A stretch of 64,000 bases of DNA from Shewanella basaltis (GTDB lineage: Bacteria; Pseudomonadota; Gammaproteobacteria; Enterobacterales; Shewanellaceae): assembly GCF_023283885.1 (NCBI RefSeq), contig NZ_JAKILA010000003.1, forward strand, positions 228,992 through 292,991, in the 5' to 3' direction. The notes under the pieces were generated by a model. It made no database searches, had not been told where the DNA came from, and saw only the letters and a program-made list of their open reading frames with translations. Below are positions 55,820-63,935 of this stretch, piece after piece (positions within the stretch are counted from its first letter, which is position 1; each line of letters starts with the position of its first letter). The position numbers and the translations under genes were made by a program.

Positions 55820-56299
55820 TTAATTTAGCCAATATTCAACATCATCTTTAATGTCGATGCGTTGTTGAATCCGCCATTTACCATCAAATCCCTCGATACG
55901 CACTTCCCATGGTCCTGCAATGGCAGCAGATAACGGAATACGGTATACATAATTGGCATCGGCAGTGGCATTAATACTAAAGTCTTTGTCTTCTAGAGTG
56001 GGGTGATAAAATTGCACATTTAAGGCTGCGCGATATTCTGGGCCGCCTTGCTGAGTGATTTGTAATTCTTGGTCAGAGACTTTAACCAAAAATTTCATAC
56101 CAATTTGCTGTGCGTATTTTATCTTACGCAGGTCCATGTTAATGCCTTTGCCTTCTTTGTAATATTCTTCAGCCACTAATGAGTCAGAATTATCTAACGC
56201 AATTTTTAATGTTGTTATACTGGCAACAACAGCACACATTGGTAAAACGATTAAAAACCAAGGCCAGAATTGTTTATACCAAGGAAGTTGTTTTGACAT
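55820..56299 (-). CDS. ccoH: cbb3 assembly protein CcoH (FixH)
   Basis: 159 residues with an N-terminal membrane helix (FWPWFLIVLPMCAVVASITT) and a periplasmic Ig-like domain; VAEEYYKEGKGINMDLRKIK is the FixH motif. It stays bound to the oxidase during maturation. A terminator separates it from ccoP, so ccoHIS has a separate promoter. Confidence 0.92.
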   Translation of the reverse strand: MSKQLPWYKQFWPWFLIVLPMCAVVASITTLKIALDNSDSLVAEEYYKEGKGINMDLRKIKYAQQIGMKFLVKVSDQELQITQQGGPEYRAALNVQFYHPTLEDKDFSINATADANYVYRIPLSAAIAGPWEVRIEGFDGKWRIQQRIDIKDDVEYWLN

Positions 56300-56367
56300 G
56301 GAAATATCCTAAAAATACCGTAAAAATTGACTGCGCTATTTTAGCGCGTAACAGCTTAATAATCACT

Positions 56368-56400
56368 TAAAAAAAAGGCCTCGAATGAGTCGAGGCCTTC
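56368..56400 (-). terminator. Terminator after ccoNOQP
   Basis: Minus strand: AAGGCCTCGA-CTCAT-TCGAGGCCTTTTTTTT, a 10-bp GC-rich stem and T tract 18 bp past the ccoP stop. Confidence 0.95.
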
Positions 56401-56417
56401 ATATTAGCTATCTATAA

Positions 56418-57392
56418 CTATTTGTTTGATAAGCTATAAACATAAGCAGCAATCACATGGACTTTCTCTTCACCGAGAATGTCTTTCCATGCTGGCATTA
56501 CGCCCGCGCGGCCATTGATGATTGACTCTTCAATGTTGCCACGGCTGCCGCCATATAACCACACATTGTCTGTTAGGTTAGGGGCACCCATAAACTTGTT
56601 GCCTTTTGCGTCCATACCGTGACACGCAAAACAACCTTTCATGAATGAGCCTTGACCTTGAGCAGCTAGTGCTTCGTCGTGTTCGCCACCAGACAGTTTG
56701 ATCACATATTCAGCTAGACCTTTAATCTCGCTGTCTTCGATAGGTAAACCACCTTTAGGCGGCATCATACCGTTACGACCATTCATTAACGTGGTTTTAA
56801 TTGTGGCGAGATCGCCACCATATAACCAGTCGTCGTCTGTAAGGTTAGGGAAACCTTTAGAGCCACGTGCATCCGAACCATGACATTGAGCGCAGTTTTG
56901 TAAAAATAACCGTCCGCCCACTTTCAATGCTTCTTCATCTTTAACTAACTCTTCTAACGGAGTCGCTAAATAAGCAGCAAAAATAGGACCGTATTTTTCG
57001 TCAGCATGAGCCACTTCACGGTCATACTGTGATAAACGATTTTCTGCTTTTGCAGCTTCTAATGCGGCAGCTGAATCGGCTTTTAGACCTTTTTCAGTAC
57101 CAATGCTTTGGTTAGAACTTGTCCAACCAAATAGACCTTTGTAGTTACCAAGGCCTGGATACAGAGCTAAATAGATCACACCGAATACGATAGTAAGATA
57201 GAACATATAGGCCCACCACTTTGGTAGTGGGTTATTGAGTTCTTCAATACCATCAAACTCGTGGCCCATTGATTTGCCTTCTTCTACGCCTGTGTAATTT
57301 TTATTCACAAGTTTAAGTAGAACAAAACAACCCACAATGACCACAATAGTCAGAACAGAAATCCAAATGCTCCAGAAGTTACTCATAATCAT
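56418..57392 (-). CDS. ccoP: cbb3 oxidase subunit III, diheme cytochrome
   Basis: 324 residues. An N-terminal membrane segment (SIWISVLTIVVIVGCFVLLK), a second helix (YMFYLTIVFGVIYLALYPGL), then two class-I cytochrome c domains with CAQCHGSD and CFACHGMD, each with a later Met ligand (NGMMPPKGG and AGVMPAWKD). It passes electrons from soluble cytochrome c to CcoO/CcoN. The ATG at 57392 overlaps the ccoQ stop (TAATG); ATG 57386 is an alternative. Confidence 0.96.
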   Translation of the reverse strand: MIMSNFWSIWISVLTIVVIVGCFVLLKLVNKNYTGVEEGKSMGHEFDGIEELNNPLPKWWAYMFYLTIVFGVIYLALYPGLGNYKGLFGWTSSNQSIGTEKGLKADSAAALEAAKAENRLSQYDREVAHADEKYGPIFAAYLATPLEELVKDEEALKVGGRLFLQNCAQCHGSDARGSKGFPNLTDDDWLYGGDLATIKTTLMNGRNGMMPPKGGLPIEDSEIKGLAEYVIKLSGGEHDEALAAQGQGSFMKGCFACHGMDAKGNKFMGAPNLTDNVWLYGGSRGNIEESIINGRAGVMPAWKDILGEEKVHVIAAYVYSLSNK

Positions 57393-57571
57393 TACTTCTG
57401 ATCTCCCGAGTCTTTAGACATTTTTGCCAGTTCATCTTCTGAAAATACTAAGTTTGCCGCTTCGTCAAATTTTGACTTGCTGTGCTTACTGTATGCCCAG
57501 TAAAAAATACCGACAAAGGTCACCATTACAATAATGGTTAAAATGCCTTGAAAAGTACCGTAATCCATCAT
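57392..57571 (-). CDS. ccoQ: cbb3 oxidase subunit CcoQ
   Basis: 59 residues: MMDYGTFQGILTIIVMVTFV, then GIFYWAYSKHSKSKFDEAAN and an acidic tail. One membrane helix followed by FYWAYSKHSK is the CcoQ/FixQ pattern. It stabilises the oxidase complex. Lies between ccoO and ccoP with start and stop codons touching both. Confidence 0.93.
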   Translation of the reverse strand: MMDYGTFQGILTIIVMVTFVGIFYWAYSKHSKSKFDEAANLVFSEDELAKMSKDSGDQK

Positions 57572-57576
57572 TGCTC

Positions 57577-58203
57577 CTACTTGAGTGCATGACCCAAAGA
57601 TTGCAAATACGCGATTAGTGCTTGTAGTTCAGTTTTGCCTTCAACCGCTTTTTGAGCGCCAGCAATTTCTTCGTCAGTGTAAAGATCATTTCCTTTGTAA
57701 CCGCCTTTGTGCAGATTACGCAGAATAGTCATCTTTTCACCGGTCAATTTGCCGTCTAGCGTGTTTTCAGCTAACCAAGGGAAAGCTGGCATGTTTGACT
57801 GCGGAACCACGTCACGTGGGTTGATTAAATGCACTTCATGCCATTTATCACTGTAACGACCGCCAACACGAGCAAGATCTGGACCTGTACGCTTAGAACC
57901 CCATTGGAAAGGGTGATCCCAAACAGATTCACCGGCAACAGAGTAGTGACCGTAACGTTCAGTTTCGGCACGTAAAGGACGGATCATCTGGCTGTGGCAG
58001 TTATAACAACCTTCACGCACATAAATATCACGACCCTCAATCTGTAGCGCAGTGTAAGGAATTAATCCTTCAACGGCTTCAGTGGTGTCTTTTTGGAAAA
58101 TTAGCGGAGTAATTTGCACTAAACCACCAAAACTAATGGCGATAACAGTGAAAATGGCGAGTAGGCCCACATTCTTTTCAATTAATTCATGATTAAATTT
58201 CAT
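57577..58203 (-). CDS. ccoO: cbb3 oxidase subunit II, monoheme cytochrome
   Basis: 208 residues: a membrane anchor ([20 protein letters not shown]) and a periplasmic cytochrome c with [19 protein letters not shown] (CxxCH) and the Met ligand in [28 protein letters not shown] is invariant in CcoO. Sits 5 bp after ccoQ's start on the minus strand, 12 bp behind ccoN. Confidence 0.97.
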   Translation of the reverse strand: MKFNHELIEKNVGLLAIFTVIAISFGGLVQITPLIFQKDTTEAVEGLIPYTALQIEGRDIYVREGCYNCHSQMIRPLRAETERYGHYSVAGESVWDHPFQWGSKRTGPDLARVGGRYSDKWHEVHLINPRDVVPQSNMPAFPWLAENTLDGKLTGEKMTILRNLHKGGYKGNDLYTDEEIAGAQKAVEGKTELQALIAYLQSLGHALK

Positions 58204-58215
58204 CGAATCTGCTCC

Positions 58216-59640
58216 TTAAGCTTCTGCTAACGCAGGTAATGAATCTTTAGGCGCTTTAACGGTGCGAAGCACGTTATAAGCCATAATCAACATACCGGTT
58301 AAGAAGAAACAACCACCAAGAAAGCGTACAAAGTAGAATGGGTATGAAGCTTCTAAACTCTCAACAAAGCTGTACGTTAAGGTACCGTCAGAGTTTACAG
58401 CACGCCACATAAGACCTTGCATAACACCAGAAATCCACATACTCACGATGTACAATACAGTACCAATAGTGGCTAACCAGAAGTGTACGTTAACAAGCGA
58501 AGTGCTATACATACGACCATGGCCAAATAACACTGGCACTAAGTGGTATAAAGAACCAATAGACACCATTGCAACCCAGCCTAGCGCGCCAGAGTGAACG
58601 TGACCAACGGTCCAGTCAGTGTAATGAGATAACGCATTCACCGTTTTGATTGCCATCATTGGGCCTTCAAAGGTAGACATACCATAGAAAGACAATGAAA
58701 CAACTAAGAAACGCAATACTGGGTCTGTGCGCAGCTTATGCCAAGCACCAGATAGGGTCATAATACCGTTAATCATACCGCCCCAAGATGGCGCGAATAA
58801 AATTAATGACATCACCATACCTAAAGACTGTGTCCAGTCAGGAAGGGCAGTGTAATGTAAGTGGTGAGGACCGGCCCAAATATACAACGCAATCAATGCC
58901 CAAAAGTGAACAATCGATAAACGGTAAGAATAAACAGGACGACCAGCTTGCTTAGGTACGAAGTAATACATCATCCCTAAGAAACCAGCAGTAAGTAAGA
59001 AGCCTACAGCATTATGACCGTACCACCACTGAACCATCGCATCGACGGCACCAGAATACAGTGAGTAAGACTTAAACAAGCTTACTGGAACAGCCATTGA
59101 GTTAACAATGTGAAGTACCGCAACAGTGATAATGAAGGCACCAAAGAACCAGTTAGCCACATAAATATGTGAAGTAGTTCTTTTAGCGATTGTGCCAAAG
59201 AAAACAATTGCATAGCTGACCCAAATCACCGCAATAGCGATGTCAATTGGCCATTCTAATTCTGCGTACTCTTTACCCTGGGTGAAACCCATTGGAAGAG
59301 TAATTGCAGCTGCAATAATAACTGCCTGCCAACCCCAGAACGTAAATGCGGCTAATTTAGGCGCAAATAGACGGATTTGACAAGTGCGTTGCACAACATA
59401 GTAGGATGTAGCGAAAAGAGCTGATGTTCCGAACGCAAAAATCACCGCATTGGTATGTAAAGGTCGTAAACGACTAAACGTTAACCACGGTGTTTCAAAG
59501 TTCAGTTGTGGCCAGATTAACTGAGCCGCAATCAATACACCCACTGCCATACCAACGATTCCCCACAAAACTGTGGTGAGTGCGAATTGGCGGACAATAG
59601 TGTAGTTGTAATCAGCGCCTGTAGACTGGGAATGGTTCAT
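58216..59640 (-). CDS. ccoN: cbb3 oxidase catalytic subunit I
   Basis: ~474 residues with 12 membrane helices from the ATG at 59640 (an ATG directly before it is equally open). Heme and CuB ligands are visible: [17 protein letters not shown] (heme b His), [17 protein letters not shown] (CuB His), [15 protein letters not shown] (two CuB His) and [15 protein letters not shown] (heme b3 and b His). It reduces oxygen with high affinity. First gene of ccoNOQP; the FNR box lies ~215 bp upstream. Confidence 0.97.
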   Translation of the reverse strand: MNHSQSTGADYNYTIVRQFALTTVLWGIVGMAVGVLIAAQLIWPQLNFETPWLTFSRLRPLHTNAVIFAFGTSALFATSYYVVQRTCQIRLFAPKLAAFTFWGWQAVIIAAAITLPMGFTQGKEYAELEWPIDIAIAVIWVSYAIVFFGTIAKRTTSHIYVANWFFGAFIITVAVLHIVNSMAVPVSLFKSYSLYSGAVDAMVQWWYGHNAVGFLLTAGFLGMMYYFVPKQAGRPVYSYRLSIVHFWALIALYIWAGPHHLHYTALPDWTQSLGMVMSLILFAPSWGGMINGIMTLSGAWHKLRTDPVLRFLVVSLSFYGMSTFEGPMMAIKTVNALSHYTDWTVGHVHSGALGWVAMVSIGSLYHLVPVLFGHGRMYSTSLVNVHFWLATIGTVLYIVSMWISGVMQGLMWRAVNSDGTLTYSFVESLEASYPFYFVRFLGGCFFLTGMLIMAYNVLRTVKAPKDSLPALAEA

Positions 59641-59810
59641 CATAATGCTTCCACGGCTTATTACTTATACTTTTAATATTTAGTAAAGCGAGCTTTACCA
59701 GTTAAGTTAACAAAAGGTTATAAACACAACCATAAAGGCTATTTTTACAACAGTTTGTCAAGGTGTTACCTCGTTTTTTTGCTCTCTATCACGAGGCGGG
59801 GTAATGATAC

Positions 59811-59824
59811 TTGAGCTGAGTCAA
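59811..59824. promoter_or_regulatory. Degenerate FNR/CRP-like site upstream of ccoN
   Basis: TTGAGCTGAGTCAA keeps TTGA-N6-TCAA, 8 of 10 conserved positions. It is 171 bp from the ccoN start and 29 bp from the perfect box. Confidence 0.45.
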
Positions 59825-59852
59825 AAAAGATACTTCGCAAGATGTATCAAAG

Positions 59853-59866
59853 TTGATCTAGATCAA
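59853..59866. promoter_or_regulatory. Perfect FNR box between ccoN and a divergent lipoprotein gene
   Basis: TTGATCTAGATCAA matches TTGAT-N4-ATCAA at every conserved base. It lies 213 bp upstream of ccoN and 47 bp upstream of the lipoprotein gene, so it could serve either. Fnr itself is encoded 7 kb away. Confidence 0.75.
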
Positions 59867-59912
59867 GGTCTGCAAGATAATGTTTGCAAATTATTAGGAA
59901 AGGTTAATTGTT

Positions 59913-60362
59913 GTGCAAAAAATAAACAAATTGTTATTTTTTATAATTTCTTCAATGTTATTAGTGGCATGTGACAACACAAAAAACATTGAAAATAACG
60001 CTTTCCCACAAGACACCACATTATGCCAATTTTCATCCGGCGTTTGTTACAAAAAAGTAGCAGATTTAAGCGTCGGTTTGATGATTGAGCCTGTTCACAC
60101 CCCAAGTGAAAAACCACTTAATGTTACGCTACACTTCTCACAAGCGATCACTAATATAGTCATGAGAATAGAAGGGCGCGATATGTTCATGGGCGTCATA
60201 CCGGTTTCATTATCTGCTATACAAGACAATCAAGTTACTGGCACATTAATTTTTGGCTCATGCAGCAGCGATTACATGGTTTGGCGTGTGTTCGTATCAT
60301 TTGATTACCAGGGCAAAAGCAGGACATTAATGTACGATTTTTTGGCCGACAGCCCAATATAA
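59913..60362 (+). CDS. Small lipoprotein divergent from ccoN
   Basis: 149 residues from GTG at 59913, ribosome site AGGAAAGG. The signal IISSMLLVACDN has a lipobox (LVAC). The mature part is beta-rich, has four more cysteines (CQFSSGVCYKK, FGSCSS) and ends DFLADSPI. I do not recognise a named family. The shared FNR-box promoter region suggests an anaerobic or microaerobic role, perhaps in oxidase metal supply; this is an inference. Confidence 0.75.
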   Translation: MQKINKLLFFIISSMLLVACDNTKNIENNAFPQDTTLCQFSSGVCYKKVADLSVGLMIEPVHTPSEKPLNVTLHFSQAITNIVMRIEGRDMFMGVIPVSLSAIQDNQVTGTLIFGSCSSDYMVWRVFVSFDYQGKSRTLMYDFLADSPI

Positions 60363-60457
60363 TCGCATCGAGGTCAGCAATTTATACATTAAAAATTGAG
60401 CAGGGCATAAGGGTGATACCTGAGTAAGATCGCAAAAGCAGCACGCAAACAATAATT

Positions 60458-60476
60458 ACAATTGATAATCATTCTC
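60458..60476. promoter_or_regulatory. Fur-box-like sequence
   Basis: GATAATCATTCTC matches 12 of 13 bases of the right part of the 19-bp Fur consensus; the whole site matches about 14 of 19. It lies 46 bp upstream of the cysteine-rich small protein gene. Confidence 0.55.
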
Positions 60477-60521
60477 ATCTATGTATGATTGATGTATATC
60501 AGTCTCAGATGGGAAGGTTAC

Positions 60522-60776
60522 ATGGCCAATATCAATGTGAGTATCGACAGTAATAAAGTAGCACAGCTGATTAGAGCAGGACATTTATGTGCCGCTGATT
60601 TACATTGTTTAGATAAAAGCAGTAAACAAACGCTTTGGCAATTGTGTTTGTGGAGTTGCCAAAAACGCATTGGCTGTCAAAAAACACAGTGTCAAAAGAC
60701 CTGCCAATTTTCAAGTATTCCACCAACAACGTATCAAACAACACCACAAGTTATTCATGACAAAGACATTGGCTAG
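60522..60776 (+). CDS. Small cysteine-rich protein
   Basis: 84 residues from the ATG at 60522, which has GGGAAGG ahead; the frame is open 11 codons further. MANINVSIDSNKVAQLIRAG, then LCAADLHCLDKSSKQTLWQL and CLWSCQKRIGCQKTQCQKTC: seven cysteines in the middle third. No signal peptide. Family not recognised; the number of cysteines and the Fur-like site suggest iron or iron-sulfur related regulation or a metal-binding role. It is followed by a long hairpin. Confidence 0.7.
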   Translation: MANINVSIDSNKVAQLIRAGHLCAADLHCLDKSSKQTLWQLCLWSCQKRIGCQKTQCQKTCQFSSIPPTTYQTTPQVIHDKDIG

Positions 60777-60789
60777 TGTGTTTTACACC

Positions 60790-60842
60790 ATAGCCAATGA
60801 TGCCGATAAATAACGTTATCGGCATTAGCATAAATTGGCTAT
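60790..60842. terminator. Long imperfect hairpin, possible terminator
   Basis: Outer arms ATAGCCAAT / ATTGGCTAT and inner arms GCCGATAA / TTATCGGC with loop ATAACG. No T run. It stands between the small protein gene and the recombinase gene and could also be a recombination-related structure. Confidence 0.45.
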
Positions 60843-60881
60843 AATGACTTTATAATCAATAAGCTAAAATAGTTATCATTA

Positions 60882-62168
60882 ATGACAGAACAACAGTTGC
60901 CTCCGGTATTGCCACTATTTGATGCGCCAGAATATGTGTTACAAGGCAATGCCTTCATCAATTTATACATCACACGTATTTCTATTAATAAAGTTGCTGA
61001 TGCAGGGCTCATCATTGAGCATTGTGCAGACTGGTTGTTTGAGCAAAAACACACCGAAAATAACTACAAAGCGTATCGAAGTGAACTCACGACATTTTTA
61101 CATTGGTGTTTTGACGTTGTGGCATTATCGCCAGGTGCAGTAACAAGAAAAGACATGGCGAAATACATCGATTATTGTCAATCGCCACCACAAGCGTTAA
61201 TCGGATATTTTAACGTAGCACAATTTAAACTCGATAAAGCCAGCGGTGAACGTATTCCTAATAGCCAATGGCGGCCATTTATTGGCAAAAAACACTTAGG
61301 ACAATGTTTACCATATCAGTTAAGCGATAATGCATTAAAAACTAAAATTGCTATTTTATCATCGTTTTATGGCTATCTCATTAGCGAAGAATACACAGAG
61401 CGTAACCCAGCACAGCTGTGGCTCAAGCACAGTCGCTTTGCTATAAAACGTAAATTTACAATAAATGACGACAACAACCATCACGCATTTACTGAGTTAC
61501 AATGGTCATACGTAGTCAGCACCGTTGAACAGTTAGCTCGGCAACAACCAGAACAACACCAACGTAGTTTGTTTTTAATCACTTTATTATACAGTTGCTA
61601 TTTACGCATATCAGAAATCAGTGCCCGTGCCGGTTATGCGCCAGTAATGAGCCAATTTAGGCAAGACCCACATTCAGGCATTTGGTATTTTCATGTACCA
61701 TTTTCTAAAAGTGGCAAAGCACGTAACATTGCAATGTCTAAAGTATTGTTCAACAGCCTGATTAACTATCGCCAATATCTTGGTTTATCAGATTTACCCA
61801 GCATCAATGATCAGCATCCTATTTTTATTCGACACAAAGCTGCGGCACATGGCAGAGAATCAGGCATCGTCAATGCAAACTTGGGGATCCGGCAAATACG
61901 AGAAGAAATAGACAAACTCATTAACCTTGCAGCAGACAATACAGCACTCGATGGTTTTGAACACGACAGCCAACTTATGAGAAAGTTAACTGCGCACAAC
62001 ATACGTCACACAGGGATCACACACGACATTAATATCAACAGACGCCCATTGTCACATGTACAAGCCGATGCCGGACATGAAAGTATCGACACCACATCTC
62101 AGTATTTGCACACCACACAAACTGAGCGGCATCAGAGTGCAATAAACAAACCTTTAAATCATCTTTAG
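60882..62168 (+). CDS. Tyrosine-type site-specific recombinase
   Basis: 428 residues. The N-terminal half has a SAM-like core-binding domain (NNYKAYRSELTTFLHWCFDV). The C-terminal catalytic domain has all the expected residues: Arg in CYLRISEISAR, Lys in VPFSKSGKARNIAM, His-x-x-Arg in LTAHNIRHTGITHD, His and Tyr in AGHESIDTTSQYLHTTQ. It cuts and rejoins DNA through the Tyr. It is longer than XerC/XerD (about 300) and carries an insert around residues 100-150. No excisionase or tRNA lies beside it, so its target is unknown. Confidence 0.88.
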   Translation: MTEQQLPPVLPLFDAPEYVLQGNAFINLYITRISINKVADAGLIIEHCADWLFEQKHTENNYKAYRSELTTFLHWCFDVVALSPGAVTRKDMAKYIDYCQSPPQALIGYFNVAQFKLDKASGERIPNSQWRPFIGKKHLGQCLPYQLSDNALKTKIAILSSFYGYLISEEYTERNPAQLWLKHSRFAIKRKFTINDDNNHHAFTELQWSYVVSTVEQLARQQPEQHQRSLFLITLLYSCYLRISEISARAGYAPVMSQFRQDPHSGIWYFHVPFSKSGKARNIAMSKVLFNSLINYRQYLGLSDLPSINDQHPIFIRHKAAAHGRESGIVNANLGIRQIREEIDKLINLAADNTALDGFEHDSQLMRKLTAHNIRHTGITHDININRRPLSHVQADAGHESIDTTSQYLHTTQTERHQSAINKPLNHL

Positions 62169-62410
62169 ATTGCATCAATGGCGAGTATGAGTGGTGAAAA
62201 GTAAAAGCATGCAATCTCAGCACGATTTTAACAGTGTCACATAAGCCAATGGTTTATCTAATCCTTAAGCCATCTAACAGACATAGGCATTTGTCTGTGG
62301 TTTATTAATTATCACTGCCAATACTCGCTTTAGTAAAGCCAACACAAGTATGCGCACAATAGCCTAAGAATTATGTAGAACTGCTTTTTTTTGTAAAATC
62401 CCTGACAAAA
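62169..62410. other. Downstream region of the recombinase gene
   Basis: Contains a 9-bp inverted repeat AGATTGCAT (62167) / ATGCAATCT (62209) overlapping the end of the gene, and a hairpin CAGACA-TAGGCATT-TGTCTG (62278-62297) followed by a T-rich stretch. No ORF. Confidence 0.4.
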
Positions 62411-62436
62411 AAACAGCCCTGAATAGGGCTGAGTTT
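62411..62436. terminator. Terminator-like hairpin before the phage region
   Basis: CAGCCCT-GAAT-AGGGCTG, preceded by AAAAAAA and followed by AGTTTT; can act in both directions. Confidence 0.75.
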
Positions 62437-62460
62437 TGCATAATTCACATTGTGCGAAGT
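62433..62460. other. dif-like site (candidate XerCD attachment site)
   Basis: An 11-6-11 arrangement, GTTTTGCATAA-TTCACA-TTGTGCGAAGT, matches about 8/11 and 7/11 positions of the XerD- and XerC-binding arms of gamma-proteobacterial dif in reverse orientation. It lies at the edge of a filamentous-phage-like region, whose relatives often integrate at dif. Matches by chance are possible. Confidence 0.35.
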
Positions 62461-62497
62461 TCATTATTTATCATCCGGTCATCATTAAATGGGATTA

Positions 62498-62548
62498 TTA
62501 AGGGACTTGTCCCTTAATGCAAAGCGCCTTTGTAGGGGCGCTTTTTGC
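62498..62548. repeat. Two adjacent GC-rich hairpins of the phage non-coding region
   Basis: TTAAGGGAC-TT-GTCCCTTAA (perfect, 62498-62517) and AAAGCGCC-TTTGTAGG-GGCGCTTT (62521-62544), the latter followed by TTG and a T tract. Paired hairpins in a non-coding region next to a repressor and a gene II/X-type gene resemble the packaging/origin region of filamentous phages. The second can also end transcription. The rest up to 62659 contains TCCGGA repeats (62646-62659) and no gene. Confidence 0.45.
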
Positions 62549-62659
62549 CCCGAGCTTTCTCCCTGCTAAGCCGCTTTTAATGCCGCGCATGTTTCGAATG
62601 AAATTGGTCTTAAAAGGTTTGGGTTCCTGTTACACCCAAACTAACTCCGGACATCCGGA

Positions 62660-63178
62660 CTATTTAGACTTATTCAATACAGCTAGAGCATGTTCTCTAG
62701 CTTTTTTATTGTGTTCACTCTCACCATCAACAGCTTCAGTTCCAGTGACCTCAAGAATTAGCTTTGCATTGAAAATGCTTGCTTCTTTACTCTCAATTTC
62801 GAATAGCTCATATGGATATTCAGAAACCTTTGACAACATATTAATGAAGCCTTCAGTATCATTTATAAACTCGTGCATGCCGATCAGCATTTCGGTTTGC
62901 GGTACTTCATTCATCAAAATACCAACACGCCTTACAAACTCCAAAGGATCCATTTTTAAATGCTTAACTTCTCCGCTACAGATATCTTTTTCTGCAAGCT
63001 TCAAAATCTTACTCAGTTGAGTGACTTGGCTTGCTTTAGGTTCCGTTAAATCCCTTTCCCATTTACTTACGGTTTGTACAGTTAGCCCTAGTTGCTCTGC
63101 AATATCTTCTTGCTTGATATTAAGGGCAATTCGCCTGTCTTTTAGCACGCTACCAATACTCATGTTTAAGTTTTCCAT
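62660..63178 (-). CDS. XRE-family phage repressor
   Basis: 172 residues. The N-terminal helix-turn-helix (GSVLKDRRIALNIKQEDIAE, LGLTVQTVSKWERDLTEPKA) is followed by ~110 helical residues without known enzyme motif (IGMHEFINDTEGFINMLSKV). It is divergent from the replication gene, with ~95 bp of promoter region between, as for RstR-type repressors of filamentous prophages. ATG at 63178 is chosen; the next ATG is five codons in. Confidence 0.8.
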   Translation of the reverse strand: MENLNMSIGSVLKDRRIALNIKQEDIAEQLGLTVQTVSKWERDLTEPKASQVTQLSKILKLAEKDICSGEVKHLKMDPLEFVRRVGILMNEVPQTEMLIGMHEFINDTEGFINMLSKVSEYPYELFEIESKEASIFNAKLILEVTGTEAVDGESEHNKKAREHALAVLNKSK

Positions 63179-63272
63179 ACTGACACCTATTTTAATATTA
63201 GTTTACACCCACTTTTGTTTGGTCTACCATCATGCAATATATTTGTATCTGTTCACATAAATAAATGTTTAA

Positions 63273-63935
63273 GTGAAACATCTTGACAGGGTTTTTAGCG
63301 AATTGTTTTTTATCGACCGTTTATTCATGCAACAAGACCATCCTGCAGGCGATTTACCGCTTGTGGGTCAGCATGTCATTGAGCGTGTCGAATTGGAAAC
63401 AGGTGAGCATTTACCACCGTCAGTAAATCAAAAAATCCTAGAGGGTTCATTCAGTACAAAGCTCACAATCCGTTGTGATGGAACTCGTGTCAGAGTAGAG
63501 GGGAATCCGTCGCGCTGGCAACGTATGGATAACTTATTTGGCCTGCACACACTTGATGAATGTGTCGCTATTTTTAACAACGTTCTTGCTCGTTATAACT
63601 TGCCTCCGTTCACCAAAAATACTGTCATCCAATACCGCCAATCACCCAATGGTAAAACAGCACAGCTTTTTGGCAATGGCGCTGAAATTACCGCTATCGA
63701 CTGGACTGTAAATCATGAAATAGGACAGGGCAAAGAGCAGTCATTTATTCGTGGTTTGTCATCAATGCAAATTGGGCGAGGGCGCAAGCCTAAACTTTAT
63801 CCTGATGGAAATACCTGTAACTGGGGCGAAGCTTCAACTTGGATGATGACCAAGCTTTACAACAAAGCAGCAGAATTAAAGCAACATTTAAAAAAGACCA
63901 ACGTAAAAAAGAATCTATTTCTGATGACCGATTAA
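63273..63935 (+). CDS. Filamentous-phage replication initiator (gene II/X family), frame break at an A AAA AAG site
   Basis: HDHP-type N-terminus: IDRLFMQQDHPAGDLPLVGQ, then SFSTKLTIRCDGTRVRVEGN with the PSRWQRMDNLFG motif, and NTCNWGEASTWMMTKLYNKA, as in rolling-circle initiators of inoviruses. After HLKK the zero frame runs into TNVKKNLFLMTD-stop, while the -1 frame from 63896 continues DQRKKESISDDRLNYIQNLI to the window end with the family's usual sequence. The break is exactly at A AAA AAG (63890-63896), the classical -1 slippery heptamer. The start is GTG 63273 or TTG 63303. Either programmed shifting or a single-base mutation explains it. Confidence 0.8.
   Translation: MKHLDRVFSELFFIDRLFMQQDHPAGDLPLVGQHVIERVELETGEHLPPSVNQKILEGSFSTKLTIRCDGTRVRVEGNPSRWQRMDNLFGLHTLDECVAIFNNVLARYNLPPFTKNTVIQYRQSPNGKTAQLFGNGAEITAIDWTVNHEIGQGKEQSFIRGLSSMQIGRGRKPKLYPDGNTCNWGEASTWMMTKLYNKAAELKQHLKKTNVKKNLFLMTD

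Noticed and set aside
62517..63020. 167-residue plus-strand ORF opposite the XRE repressor
   Set aside because: Antisense to a recognisable helix-turn-helix gene and without a ribosome site.
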